Source: Sphingobacterium sp. GVS05A
GTDB lineage: Bacteria; Bacteroidota; Bacteroidia; Sphingobacteriales; Sphingobacteriaceae
Direction: 5' to 3'
Length of the DNA: 64,000 nucleotides
Assembly: GCF_019969845.1 (NCBI RefSeq)
Contig: NZ_JAHXYR010000003.1
Span: forward strand, 558,001-622,000
Shown here: positions 36,109-45,024 of the stretch, piece after piece
How positions within the stretch are numbered: position 1 is the first letter of the stretch
How the letters are laid out: every line of letters starts with the position of its first letter
The notes under the pieces: model-generated
What the model saw: only the letters and a program-made list of their open reading frames with translations
What the model was told of the DNA's origin: nothing
The model's database searches: none
Program-made: the position numbers and the translations under genes

Positions 36109-37809
36109 CTAATATCGAATTCCCTTGATGTTAAGCTGTAAGTTTCTCTTATTGCGCCATACATTCTCTTCAATGCTATAACAGATATCAAAACTCTGCC
36201 CTGAATTGATATGATCAATATGTTCTGCTAATCCGAAACCGATGCAATCAAAAGATGGCGAGTCTTCCTGGACAACTGTCATTTTTAAATGATTTGTACC
36301 TACAGGGAAAGCCGGCCCTACTGAACTCACTTTCTTAGTCAAGAAAATTGGTGACTCATTTTGTGGCCCAAAAGGTTCAAACTGTTGGAGTATGCGAAAA
36401 AATTTAGCGTCTATATCCTTCAGATGAAGTTTGGCATCGATCTGAATTTCTTGTGTCAGCATTTCAGGACTGATCCTACGAGCCACGACTTCTTCAAATC
36501 GATCTTGAAACAAGCTTACATTGTCCAGTGACATGGTCAGTCCAGCAGCATATTTGTGCCCTCCAAATTGCTCAAGTAAATCAGCACATTCGTTTAACGC
36601 TTCATATAGATCAAATCCGATTACTGATCGACAAGAGCCCGCGATATGGCCATTTGTTTCCGTTAATATAATAGTGGGACGGTAATATTTCTCAGTCAAT
36701 CGCGAAGCGACAATACCGATAACACCTTTATGCCAGTCTGATTTGTATAATACGGTAGATTTTCGGCTCTTGAGAACTACATTTTCTTCGATGAGCGCCA
36801 GCGCCTCCTCTGTTATTTTAAGGTCAAAATCCTTGCGGACATTGTTTTGATCATCAATGCTCGAACTAAAGTCTTTCGCCTCCTGTAGGGATTTTGAAAT
36901 TAATAATTTGACGGCATCTTTAGCGTGGTCAATGCGGCCGGCGGCATTGATGCGCGGACCAATCTGGAACACGATGTCATTGACCGTAAAAATCTTTGTT
37001 CTATTGTTGGATAGGTCAATCAATGCTTTTAATCCCACGCAGGGATTGGTGTTAAGCTTAATCAACCCAAAATGGCTTAAGATTCTATTCTCACCAGTGA
37101 TTGGGACGATATCTGATGCTATACTCACTGCAACCAGATCTAAAAATTGATAACAGGCATTGATATCCATTCCGTTGGTCAGTATGAACGCCTGGATGAT
37201 CTTGAAGCCGATACCGCAACCAGAAAGTTCCTTGTAGGGATAATCACAATCTACACGTTTTGGATCTAAAACAGCGAAAGCCTTTGGAAGTTCTTCACCT
37301 GGGAGATGGTGGTCGCCAATGATAAAGTCTATCCCCTTCGTGTTGGCATAGTCAATTTTATCAATGGCTTTTATCCCACAGTCTAATGCAATAATAAGAG
37401 AAAAGCCATTGGCTGCGGCATAATCAATGCCCTGCGTAGATATACCATAGCCTTCCGCATAACGGTCCGGAATATAAAACTCCAGTTGACTATGAAATTC
37501 TCTGAAGAAACTGTAGACTACAGCGACTGCTGTGGTGCCATCGACGTCGTAATCACCATAGATCAGGATCTTTTCTTTGTTGCCGATAGCCTGGATGATT
37601 CTAGATATGGCTTTTTCCATATCCTTCATCAAAAAAGGATCGTGCAAATCCGACAATTGTGGCCTAAAAAACTGTTTCGCTTCGTCAAAACTTCCAATTC
37701 CCCTGTTGACGAGCAATTCCGCTAACACAGCGTTGATATTTAATTCCTCGCGCAGTTTGTTGGTTATTTTGACATCAGTTTTAGATTTTAGTACCCACCT
37801 TTTTTGCAT
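36109..37809 (-). CDS. recJ: Single-stranded-DNA-specific exonuclease
   Basis: 566 residues from the ATG at 37809; a TTG four codons earlier is less likely. A 5'-3' exonuclease in recombination and mismatch repair. The DHH phosphoesterase domain shows YGDYDVDGTTA (about 76-86), DCGIK and GDHHLPGE, and the DHHA1 domain shows the GGHKYAAG motif (about 415). The C-terminal OB-like region is present, so the protein is complete. It is separated from lptB by about 150 bases, so it is probably a separate unit, divergent from the metallo-hydrolase gene. Confidence 0.95.
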   Translation of the reverse strand: MQKRWVLKSKTDVKITNKLREELNINAVLAELLVNRGIGSFDEAKQFFRPQLSDLHDPFLMKDMEKAISRIIQAIGNKEKILIYGDYDVDGTTAVAVVYSFFREFHSQLEFYIPDRYAEGYGISTQGIDYAAANGFSLIIALDCGIKAIDKIDYANTKGIDFIIGDHHLPGEELPKAFAVLDPKRVDCDYPYKELSGCGIGFKIIQAFILTNGMDINACYQFLDLVAVSIASDIVPITGENRILSHFGLIKLNTNPCVGLKALIDLSNNRTKIFTVNDIVFQIGPRINAAGRIDHAKDAVKLLISKSLQEAKDFSSSIDDQNNVRKDFDLKITEEALALIEENVVLKSRKSTVLYKSDWHKGVIGIVASRLTEKYYRPTIILTETNGHIAGSCRSVIGFDLYEALNECADLLEQFGGHKYAAGLTMSLDNVSLFQDRFEEVVARRISPEMLTQEIQIDAKLHLKDIDAKFFRILQQFEPFGPQNESPIFLTKKVSSVGPAFPVGTNHLKMTVVQEDSPSFDCIGFGLAEHIDHINSGQSFDICYSIEENVWRNKRNLQLNIKGIRY

Positions 37810-37899
37810 ATCTTTGCACAATATTTTAAGTGTAAATATACGTTTTAAGGCTGGACTTACCTAATTCCTAAACCTGGTATTGACCGCCTGTCGCTTAAC

Positions 37900-38703
37900 G
37901 TGCATATTCCCAATGTTTTAAATATGGTGCAGGCTTATTCTCTATATGAAGGTTCTTTTTCTGTCGATAAAAGTAGAAAATTCGTTCCCTTTGATCCATC
38001 TGTGGATGATCCGAAAGATCGTCCGAGATCCATGTTTATCCATGTCCATCCTTTTTTGATCAAAACAGAGTCAGGTCTTGTGATCTGTGATACCGGTTTG
38101 GGGCATACCGATGACAGTGGTGTGCTGAAGTTGCACAGCAATATCCGCAAATTGGGTTATGAGCCAGATGATGTGAAATACGTGTTAATGTCGCACCTGC
38201 ATAAAGATCATGCCGGAGGTATGGTAAGTATGGAAAGTGGTTCCCCGCGTATTGCATTTCCCGAAGCTGAGTATATTGTGCAAAGAGGAGAATGGGAGGA
38301 TGCTTATTCTGGGATTTCGAGCTCATATCGTACAGAAATTTTTGATGTTGTCCAACGAAGTGGAAACTTGGTATTGGTAGAAGGAGCGGGGCAGGTAAAT
38401 GCTGAAATCAGTTATGCTCATAATGGCGGACATACACCACATCACCAGGCTTTTCATGTCCGTACAGGTGAAGTGCATTATTTTTTCGGGGGCGATGTAT
38501 TACCTGAACCGGAAGAGATTTTTCATAATTATGTAGCTAAATATGATTTTGATGGTCGACGCTCGAAGGAGCTACGGCAAGCTTATTGGGGAGAAGGGGC
38601 TCCAGAAGGTTGGACCTTTTTATTCTATCACTCCAAGAGCATTACCATTGGTCGCAGTCAGCGACGTCCAGATGGAAGCTACAAGCTAATAGAGGTAAAG
38701 TAA
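37900..38703 (+). CDS. MBL-fold metallo-hydrolase
   Basis: 267 residues from a GTG at 37900; the ATG at 37924 is a good alternative start. The HxHxDH zinc signature is in MSHLHKDHAGGM (about 96-107), with further ligands expected at the His of AHNGGHTPHH (about 180) and the Asp of FGGDVL (about 198). It belongs to the broad group of quorum-quenching lactonase-like and other MBL hydrolases; the substrate cannot be assigned. Monocistronic, with its start 90 bases from recJ in divergent orientation. Confidence 0.82.
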   Translation: MHIPNVLNMVQAYSLYEGSFSVDKSRKFVPFDPSVDDPKDRPRSMFIHVHPFLIKTESGLVICDTGLGHTDDSGVLKLHSNIRKLGYEPDDVKYVLMSHLHKDHAGGMVSMESGSPRIAFPEAEYIVQRGEWEDAYSGISSSYRTEIFDVVQRSGNLVLVEGAGQVNAEISYAHNGGHTPHHQAFHVRTGEVHYFFGGDVLPEPEEIFHNYVAKYDFDGRRSKELRQAYWGEGAPEGWTFLFYHSKSITIGRSQRRPDGSYKLIEVK

Positions 38704-38813
38704 TTCGTCTAAAACTCGTTTTTCTGGTCTTTTTTTAGTATTTTGGGGTAATCTGCATGTTCACATCCTCTGCCGTCGCGCGAAGAGGATTCGTTTAAGA
38801 TTGAATTTTTGGT

Positions 38814-38821
38814 TAAATTTG
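38814..38821 (+). promoter_or_regulatory. Candidate -7 element of the antiporter operon
   Basis: TAAATTTG fits TAnnTTTG. The predicted start is around 38828, immediately before a small hairpin (AACAGC 38832-38837 with GCTGTT 38843-38848) that ends 29 bases before the ATG at 38878. Confidence 0.45.
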
Positions 38822-38877
38822 TTTTTGGTAAAACAGCGTTTTGCTGTTGTTATTGGTATTTATTTAAATAGAAGATT

Positions 38878-39357
38878 ATGTCTATTGTAAGAGAGTCCGA
38901 TCTGATAGGAATTGGAAAGAAATTTCAAATTGAAACCGATGCGGGTGACAATATGGTTGTTGTGATCCACGATGATGGTCGACGGGAACTGTATCGTTAT
39001 GATGACGAAGAACATGAATCGCGTTGTGTGATGACACTTAATGATGATGAATCACGTCAGATAGCGGGTATTATAGGTGGTCTATCCTATAAGCCCAAGG
39101 CATTGGAAACAATTGAAGTAGCTTTGGACGACTTGCGTATCGAATGGTACAAGCTAGAGGGCAAATGGGAAGGAGCAGGAAAAACGATCGGTGAACTGGA
39201 GGTACGACAACGTACTGGAGCATCCATTATTGCTGGAATTAGAGACGACGAAACGGTCATCAACCCCGGACCATCTTATCTGATTACTCCAGGCACAACT
39301 TTGGTCATTGCCGGAAAGAAAAACAATATCAAACTTTTAAAGGAAATTTTACTGTAA
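38878..39357 (+). CDS. Cation:proton antiporter regulatory subunit (KhtT-like)
   Basis: 159 residues. An N-terminal beta-rich domain (1-70) is followed by a TrkA-C (RCK_C) domain (about 75-157), seen in [24 protein letters not shown] and the closing [16 protein letters not shown]. KhtT-type subunits sit on the cytoplasmic side of a CPA2 antiporter and gate it in response to a nucleotide or pH. The antiporter gene follows after 3 bases, which strongly supports the pairing. Confidence 0.87.
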   Translation: MSIVRESDLIGIGKKFQIETDAGDNMVVVIHDDGRRELYRYDDEEHESRCVMTLNDDESRQIAGIIGGLSYKPKALETIEVALDDLRIEWYKLEGKWEGAGKTIGELEVRQRTGASIIAGIRDDETVINPGPSYLITPGTTLVIAGKKNNIKLLKEILL

Positions 39358-39360
39358 TCT

Positions 39361-40602
39361 ATGCTATCACACACCTTAATATTGGAAATTGGAATCGCTG
39401 TCGGACTTGTTGCTATTGTTGGATTGATTGCCAACAAGCTTAAGTTTTCCGTTATTCCTTTTTTCATTATTATAGGAATGGTTTTGGGGCAACACGCACC
39501 GCAGATTGGGTTGGTGGATCTGACATTTACCGAAAGCAAACCCTTTATAGATTTTATGGGCAGGCTAGGGGTATTATTTCTCCTGTTTTATTTGGGACTG
39601 GAATTTTCAGTCAATCGGCTTATCAAATCTGGTAAAGCCATCGTAACTGGTGGTACAATCTATGTCCTGCTCAACTTTACCTCGGGATTGTTGATTGGTT
39701 GGCTGATGGATATGCCTTTTAAGGAGATGATGGTCCTTTGTGGGATCATGACGAGCTCATCGACAGCAATTGTGGCGAAGGTCCTCACTGATCTTAAACG
39801 GACGGCAAATCCGGAGACAGAGGTTATTATGGGAATGATCATGTTTGATGATCTCTTTATTGCCATGCATATTTCCTTTCTTTCGGGATTGATATTAACA
39901 GGTAGTAGCTCATTTTGGACGGTTGCAGGGACTTCCCTATTGGCATTGGGCTTTATCTTAGCCTTTTTGGTTTTGGGACGTAAGTTGGTACCTGCAATAG
40001 ACCGTTTGTTAAAGGAAAAAACTTCTGAATTATTTATACTGGTCATCTTTGCACTGCTTTTTATCGTTGCCGGATTTTCGGAGACCATACATGTTGCCGA
40101 GGCTATTGGTGCATTAATGGCGGGATTGGTACTGGCGGATTCGCAGTATATCAAAAAAATTGAAGCCATGGTGCTACCTTATAAAGACTTCTTTGGGGCG
40201 ATGTTTTTCTTTAGCTTCGGACTATCCATAGATATCATGTCGCTGGGAGGAGCTGTATTTTGGGCTTCAATAGCGGCCTTAGTAACTGTGATGGGTAATC
40301 TCGCCTCGGGTTATTTTGCTGCGAAATTTTCTGGGATGAAACCGAAAACATCTTTTGACATTGGCTTTACGCTGTCTGCACGTGGGGAATTTTCAATTAT
40401 CATGGCCAATATCGGGAAAGCGGGGGCTTTGCTCCCTGTTATCCAATCATTCGTTGTGGTTTACGTTTTAATCCTTTCCATCGTGTCGCCACTCTTGACC
40501 AAAGAATCCCGCAATCTATGGAAATTACTCTTTGGAAGTGATGCCAATACAGCCAAACCGCTGAAGAAATTGAGCGACCTTGAAAATAATAGTACTGGAT
40601 AA
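39361..40602 (+). CDS. Cation:proton antiporter (KhtU-like, CPA2 family)
   Basis: 413 residues with about twelve membrane segments and no cytoplasmic domain of its own. Typical CPA2 stretches are visible: GVLFLLFYLGLEFS (about 70-83), MTSSSTAIVAKVL (about 129-141), MFDDLFIAMH (about 160, carrying the transport aspartates) and TLSARGEFSIIMAN (about 338). It should exchange K+ or Na+ for protons in pH and potassium homeostasis, controlled by the KhtT-like subunit encoded just upstream. A hairpin terminator follows 70 bases later. Confidence 0.9.
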   Translation: MLSHTLILEIGIAVGLVAIVGLIANKLKFSVIPFFIIIGMVLGQHAPQIGLVDLTFTESKPFIDFMGRLGVLFLLFYLGLEFSVNRLIKSGKAIVTGGTIYVLLNFTSGLLIGWLMDMPFKEMMVLCGIMTSSSTAIVAKVLTDLKRTANPETEVIMGMIMFDDLFIAMHISFLSGLILTGSSSFWTVAGTSLLALGFILAFLVLGRKLVPAIDRLLKEKTSELFILVIFALLFIVAGFSETIHVAEAIGALMAGLVLADSQYIKKIEAMVLPYKDFFGAMFFFSFGLSIDIMSLGGAVFWASIAALVTVMGNLASGYFAAKFSGMKPKTSFDIGFTLSARGEFSIIMANIGKAGALLPVIQSFVVVYVLILSIVSPLLTKESRNLWKLLFGSDANTAKPLKKLSDLENNSTG

Positions 40603-40671
40603 TTCTAATGCTATTTTTTTCGCACTGATCTCTAGCAAGCACGGTATACTTAAAATAGCATCATCATAAAG

Positions 40672-40700
40672 ATGCCTCCTAAATAGTCTTTTGGAGGCAT
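40672..40700. terminator. Bidirectional terminator hairpin
   Basis: ATGCCTCC pairs with GGAGGCAT around a 13-base loop, between the converging antiporter and DUF59 genes. AAA and TTT inside the loop can extend the stem. Confidence 0.7.
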
Positions 40701-40722
40701 TACATATTTTCTAAAACAAATT

Positions 40723-41052
40723 CTACAGGAAGCCAAGTTCAAGCTTTGCTTCTTCAGACATCATATCTTTGGTCCAAGGTGGATCAAAAGTTAATTCCAC
40801 CAAGGCTTCTTTAATACCTTCTATTCCAGCAACTTTTTCCTGCACTTCATTCATGATTTCTCCTGCAACTGGACAGCCCGGAGCTGTGAGTGTCATAACA
40901 ATTTTTGCTATGCCATCTTCCTTGGTAATAATTTCATAAACAAGCCCCAGATCGACAATATTTGCTGGTTTTAATTCGGGATCATAGATCGTTTCCAGTG
41001 TCGCTTGGATTTGAGGTGCCAAACCCAGTTTATCCATTACAATAATACTCAT
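40723..41052 (-). CDS. MIP18/DUF59 family iron-sulfur assembly protein
   Basis: 109 residues, complete for a stand-alone MIP18 domain. IYDPELKPANIVDLGLVYEI and MTLTAPGCPVAGEIM (with the conserved Cys, about 60) are characteristic, as is ELTFDPPWTKDMMSEEA. Such proteins (SufT-like) help mature Fe-S proteins. Its ATG overlaps the stop of the glycosyltransferase gene upstream by 4 bases (ATGA), so translation is coupled. I see no functional link between the two. Confidence 0.88.
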   Translation of the reverse strand: MSIIVMDKLGLAPQIQATLETIYDPELKPANIVDLGLVYEIITKEDGIAKIVMTLTAPGCPVAGEIMNEVQEKVAGIEGIKEALVELTFDPPWTKDMMSEEAKLELGFL

Positions 41053-42218
41053 TTGTTTAATTTTTTATCTTCAATAGCGTTTTTATAGATCGCTAATAAT
41101 TTACTCTCATTTATATCAGGAGTAAAATTACTAAAATAATAGGCCATACAGGTCTTTCTTATCTCATCTTTTTCATCGGTTGGTTTGGCATGCCATTGCG
41201 TCAGGCAAGCAACGATTTCGTTTCTATTGTGTGGATCAAATGTCTGTCCGGTTTTATTCGGGATAATCATTTCAGGTAAAGGCCCAAGGTTTGAGCAGAG
41301 TACCGGAGTTCCCACAGAGTAGGCCTCGAGGATTGTGATTGGCATTCCTTCGAAACAAATGGAGGGGACAATTAGGGCTTGTGCTGCAGCAACCAATGGT
41401 AAAATCTCGGCTCGGGGTTTAAATCCGAGATAGCTGATGTTGGGCTGATCTGTTATCCTTTTTTTGACCTCCTCCTCGAGAGGACCACCACCGATAATGC
41501 GGAGCTCCAGATCCTTTCCTTTCACAGACTCAATCAGATTTAATATTCCCTTTTCGTCGGACAGTCTGCCAACATAAATAAAATAAGGTTGCGGGCTTTC
41601 AGCCGCTAAAGTTGAAGGGAAAACAAAATTAGCTTTTACTTCAAACTTTTCTGCGGGTACGCTTAAAGTTGAGTCAATAAATATTGATTTTGCAAAGCTG
41701 CTTAAATTAATATACCTATTGACCTTTTGCCATGTACTTATTTTGCGGTGAAACCAATAGTTCAAGGCAAGGAGGAATGTTTTAATAACGGAATCATTAA
41801 ATGCTTTTTCCTTAACTGCCGTCCACGGAAATTCTTCTTTTAGCGAATCCAGAAACAGATGATTGTGATGATAAAGTGTTGCCGAGGGGCAGAGTAATCT
41901 AAAATTATGCAAGGTCATCACCTGCGGAATACCTTGTTTGGCTATCGCACGGATTAGAATTGGTCCAGCGGCATAATGTGTATTGTGGAGATGGACGACA
42001 TCAGGTCTGAATTCCCGGATTGTTTTTTTTAATCTATTTGCTGCGAAAATATTCCAGATGGAACCCAAGGTCTGTAATGCACCTTGCCAGCCTTTTTTAT
42101 TTTGAAAGGTCATGGTGCGGACTTGGTGATCTTGCGAGAGGAGCGACAATTCCTGTTGAAAGACAGTATCTTCTCCACCTGCTGTTTGATAATATGTATG
42201 GATAATTAGTATGCGCAT
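41049..42218 (-). CDS. GT4-type glycosyltransferase
   Basis: 389 residues from the ATG at 42218, where the N-terminal Rossmann strand begins (MRILIIHTYYQTAGGEDTVF). The frame is open 59 codons further upstream but that part overlaps the diverging gene and is not protein-like. Two GT-B domains: an N-terminal acceptor domain with VHLHNTHYAAGPILIRAI, and a C-terminal donor domain with YVGRLSDEKGILNLIESV (about 235) and the EX7E-type site in CFEGMPITILEAYSVGTPV (about 305). It likely adds a sugar to a surface glycan; no other glycan genes are near. Coupled to the DUF59 gene downstream. Confidence 0.87.
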   Translation of the reverse strand: MRILIIHTYYQTAGGEDTVFQQELSLLSQDHQVRTMTFQNKKGWQGALQTLGSIWNIFAANRLKKTIREFRPDVVHLHNTHYAAGPILIRAIAKQGIPQVMTLHNFRLLCPSATLYHHNHLFLDSLKEEFPWTAVKEKAFNDSVIKTFLLALNYWFHRKISTWQKVNRYINLSSFAKSIFIDSTLSVPAEKFEVKANFVFPSTLAAESPQPYFIYVGRLSDEKGILNLIESVKGKDLELRIIGGGPLEEEVKKRITDQPNISYLGFKPRAEILPLVAAAQALIVPSICFEGMPITILEAYSVGTPVLCSNLGPLPEMIIPNKTGQTFDPHNRNEIVACLTQWHAKPTDEKDEIRKTCMAYYFSNFTPDINESKLLAIYKNAIEDKKLNK

Positions 42219-42328
42219 AACAAAAGACTTATACAAATGTACGATTTTGCCCCGAATGCTTTGGCGGTACAAAATTGCCATTTCTATATGATTATTGCTA
42301 TATTCGCATGATTCGATCGTAAAGATAT

Positions 42329-43297
42329 ATGCAACACTTACAACAGCTCGTGATAGAGGCGATAGAGACAAGTCAATTTCCTGAAACTCCAACAAATTTA
42401 TATGATCCCATACGGTATATATTGACTTTGGGCGGCAAGAGGGTTAGGCCAGTGCTAACATTGATGGCGGCCGAGTTATTCGGTATGCAAGAGATGGACG
42501 AAATTATTCCGGCAGCAAAGGCTGTAGAGTTTTTTCACAACTTTTCATTGATACATGACGATCTGATGGATAAAGCTCCTTTACGGAGAGGAAAAACTAC
42601 TGTCCATGAAAAATGGGATGCAAATATTGCCATTCTCTCTGGAGATGGATTATTAGTGAAGGCTTATGAGGAAATCTCCAAATGTAATCCGGTTTATCTG
42701 CCCGCAACGCTGCGGATTTTAAGTAAAGTCGCTATGGAGGTCTGTGAGGGTCAACAATTGGATATGGACTATGAAAGTCGTGCGTCATTGTCTATGCCCG
42801 AATATCTGGAAATGATTCGTTTGAAAACATCGGTACTATTGGGCGGAGCATTGCAATTGGGTGCCATTCTTTCCGGAGCGAACGAACAACAACAACAATT
42901 GATCTACGATTTTGGGGAAAATGTTGGTTTGGCCTTCCAATTGCAGGATGACATATTGGATGCCTATGGTGATCCGGATACTTTCGGGAAAATCGTCGGC
43001 GGTGATATTATGATCAATAAGAAAACCTTTTTATTGGTTAAACTGATTGAAGTTATTGCTGAGGAGGATGTTCCTACGATGCAGCGCTTATTACGTTCAA
43101 CTGTCGAGGCTGTTCCGACAAAAGTTGAAGATATGCTAACCTTATATGATAAATATCAGGTCCGGGAAGCAGCGGATGAATTAAAAGATATATACACGCA
43201 GCGCGCATTTGAAAAAATGGATGCTTTGGATGTACCAAATGAACGTAAAGAAGCGTTATTACTGTTAGCAAACAATCTTTTAGTAAGACAGCAGTAG
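42329..43297 (+). CDS. Polyprenyl diphosphate synthase
   Basis: 322 residues of the trans-isoprenyl diphosphate synthase fold. LGGKRVRPVLTLMA (about 33-46), the first Asp-rich motif IHDDLMD (about 74-80) and the second LQDDILD (about 208-214) are intact. It condenses isopentenyl diphosphate onto an allylic diphosphate to give geranylgeranyl or longer chains for quinones or carotenoids; chain length cannot be read reliably. Monocistronic or with the amidase gene 82 bases downstream. Confidence 0.93.
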   Translation: MQHLQQLVIEAIETSQFPETPTNLYDPIRYILTLGGKRVRPVLTLMAAELFGMQEMDEIIPAAKAVEFFHNFSLIHDDLMDKAPLRRGKTTVHEKWDANIAILSGDGLLVKAYEEISKCNPVYLPATLRILSKVAMEVCEGQQLDMDYESRASLSMPEYLEMIRLKTSVLLGGALQLGAILSGANEQQQQLIYDFGENVGLAFQLQDDILDAYGDPDTFGKIVGGDIMINKKTFLLVKLIEVIAEEDVPTMQRLLRSTVEAVPTKVEDMLTLYDKYQVREAADELKDIYTQRAFEKMDALDVPNERKEALLLLANNLLVRQQ

Positions 43298-43379
43298 ATA
43301 GAAATTCTATTAAAATTCGTATTTTGCCAATAAATGGCTATTTTGTACTAAATAATTAAATAAATTTTAGATAACGTTC

Positions 43380-44156
43380 ATGGATCCTTTAAAAATCACG
43401 GTATTTCAAGCATATTTATTCTGGGAAAATATTGAAAAAAATCTGAATAATCTGGCGTTGCGACTTTCATCATTACGCGAGAAAACAGATTTGATTATCT
43501 TACCGGAGATGTTTAATACGGGATTCACGAATAACGTTGGAAAATGTGCCGAACCCGCCAATGGTCCTACCACAAGATGGCTGTTTGAAATGGCAAGTTC
43601 ATTAAACTGTGTTGTTGCCGGTTCATTAATCATTGAAGAGGATGGGAAATATTACAACCGTTTTTTATGGATGTTTCCTGATGGCAAATATGTGAAATAC
43701 GATAAGCGCCATCTTTTTGGCATGTCTAAGGAAAGCGAGTATTTTGAACCGGGCAACGAACGTATTTTGGTGGATATCAAGGGTTGGAAAATTTGCCCTA
43801 TGATCTGTTACGACCTTCGTTTCCCTGTTTGGTCCAAGAATCAAAATGCGGCCTACGATATCTTGGTTTATACAGCAAGTTGGCCAGATAAACGTTCAGC
43901 GCATTGGAGGGCATTGATCCCAGCACGTGCCATTGAAAACCAATCTTATGTCGTTGGTGTGAACCGAGTGGGACACGATGGTAACGATATCTATTACTCC
44001 GGTGGGTCAATGTGCATATCGCCGTTGGGTGATGTCGTTTATTATAAGCCCGAAGATGAAGATCTATATACCTTTACATTAAATCCGAATGACCTCTTGG
44101 AAGCCAGGGAAAAATTCCCGTTTTTAAGAGATTCAGATTCATTTACAATCGGATAA
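43380..44156 (+). CDS. Nitrilase-family amidohydrolase (omega-amidase-like)
   Basis: 258 residues. The Glu-Lys-Cys triad is visible: Glu in LPEMFNTGF (about 42), Lys in YDKRHLFGM (about 109) and Cys in MICYDLRFPVW (about 142). Size and motifs match the YafV/Nit2 omega-amidase branch, which hydrolyses alpha-ketoglutaramate or alpha-ketosuccinamate to the keto acid and ammonia, a metabolite-repair role. The gene is complete. Confidence 0.88.
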   Translation: MDPLKITVFQAYLFWENIEKNLNNLALRLSSLREKTDLIILPEMFNTGFTNNVGKCAEPANGPTTRWLFEMASSLNCVVAGSLIIEEDGKYYNRFLWMFPDGKYVKYDKRHLFGMSKESEYFEPGNERILVDIKGWKICPMICYDLRFPVWSKNQNAAYDILVYTASWPDKRSAHWRALIPARAIENQSYVVGVNRVGHDGNDIYYSGGSMCISPLGDVVYYKPEDEDLYTFTLNPNDLLEAREKFPFLRDSDSFTIG

Positions 44157-44309
44157 CTCTTTCTGAGAATCGGATAAGCCTTACTTAAATTAGGTATAAA
44201 GACAAGCAATTTATTTTGTTTGTCTCCTTTTTTATTGCTAAATTCAGTCTACTGTAAATCGTTTATGATGATTTATTAACATCTATTTATTACATGTTGA
44301 TAAAATTTG

Positions 44310-44340
44310 TTTGACACAACTGTAGAAAAACGTAATTTAG
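44310..44340 (+). promoter_or_regulatory. Promoter of the MarR-family gene
   Basis: TTTG (44310-44313) and TAATTTAG (44333-44340) are separated by exactly 19 bases, as expected for the -33 and -7 elements of a Bacteroidota housekeeping promoter, with one mismatch in the -7 element. Confidence 0.6.
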
Positions 44341-44441
44341 GCTAAATATTAGCCAAAATAAGTTTAGTTTTTTTTGTTTTGATTTGAGCATAATATTTAT
44401 TAGCAACATAAGTTGCGTAAACAACCATAACCATTATTTAT

Positions 44442-44885
44442 ATGTTAGACCAAGATTTAGTATCGCAAGAGTACTTTTATAATTTCCTGACCGGGAAATA
44501 CTCAATTGCGGTTATGCGGAGATTACAGCGTAATCTCAGGGAAGCGGGATTAAGTATTACTTCGGAGCAATGGAGTATTATGTACAATCTGTGGGTAGAG
44601 GAGGGACTGACCCAGCAGGAATTAGCTATCCGGACATTCCGGGATAAACCGAGTGTAACGCGCCTGATCAATAATCTGGAACGACTTAATCTGGTGATCC
44701 GTGTCAATGACAAAAATGATAGACGATCTAATTTGATCTATTTAACCAAAATTGGCCGGAAGATGAAAGACGAAGGGATGAAACAGGCCACGAATACGAT
44801 CGAACAGGCTTTAGGTGGACTGACCGATGATCAGATTGCTTTATCTCATACAACTTTACATCGTGTGCTGTTCAATCTGAAATAG
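44442..44885 (+). CDS. MarR family transcriptional regulator
   Basis: 147 residues of the MarR winged-helix fold. The recognition region is LTQQELAIRTFRDKPSVTRLINNLERLNLV (about 56-85), and the wing is RVNDKNDRRSNLIYLT (about 87-102). It binds DNA as a dimer. No obvious target operon is adjacent; the amidase and glutamate-synthase-like genes are the nearest candidates. A clean TTTG-N19-TAATTTAG promoter precedes it and a strong terminator follows. Confidence 0.93.
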   Translation: MLDQDLVSQEYFYNFLTGKYSIAVMRRLQRNLREAGLSITSEQWSIMYNLWVEEGLTQQELAIRTFRDKPSVTRLINNLERLNLVIRVNDKNDRRSNLIYLTKIGRKMKDEGMKQATNTIEQALGGLTDDQIALSHTTLHRVLFNLK

Positions 44886-44966
44886 TATTGACAAGTAAAT
44901 TACTACCGATCACATTGATTATGAAATTATCTGAGCCGAAAGGCCAATAGGGGAAAGAAAAAATAG

Positions 44967-45000
44967 GAAGCCCTCAGTGTTAACAACGACTGAGGGCTTC
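44967..45000. terminator. Bidirectional terminator, MarR gene and GltB-like gene
   Basis: GAAGCCCTCAGT pairs perfectly with ACTGAGGGCTTC (12 bp) around the loop GTTAACAACG. It separates two converging genes. Confidence 0.92.
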
Positions 45001-45024
45001 TTGTATAGGATATGTATCGAAAGG

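Noticed and set aside
39660..40169. 169-codon minus-strand frame opposite the antiporter gene
   Set aside because: An antisense shadow of a conserved membrane protein; its sequence shows no recognisable domain.
42219..42395. 59 additional N-terminal codons of the glycosyltransferase frame
   Set aside because: They overlap the start of the diverging polyprenyl synthase gene and do not look like protein; the Rossmann fold begins at the ATG at 42218.
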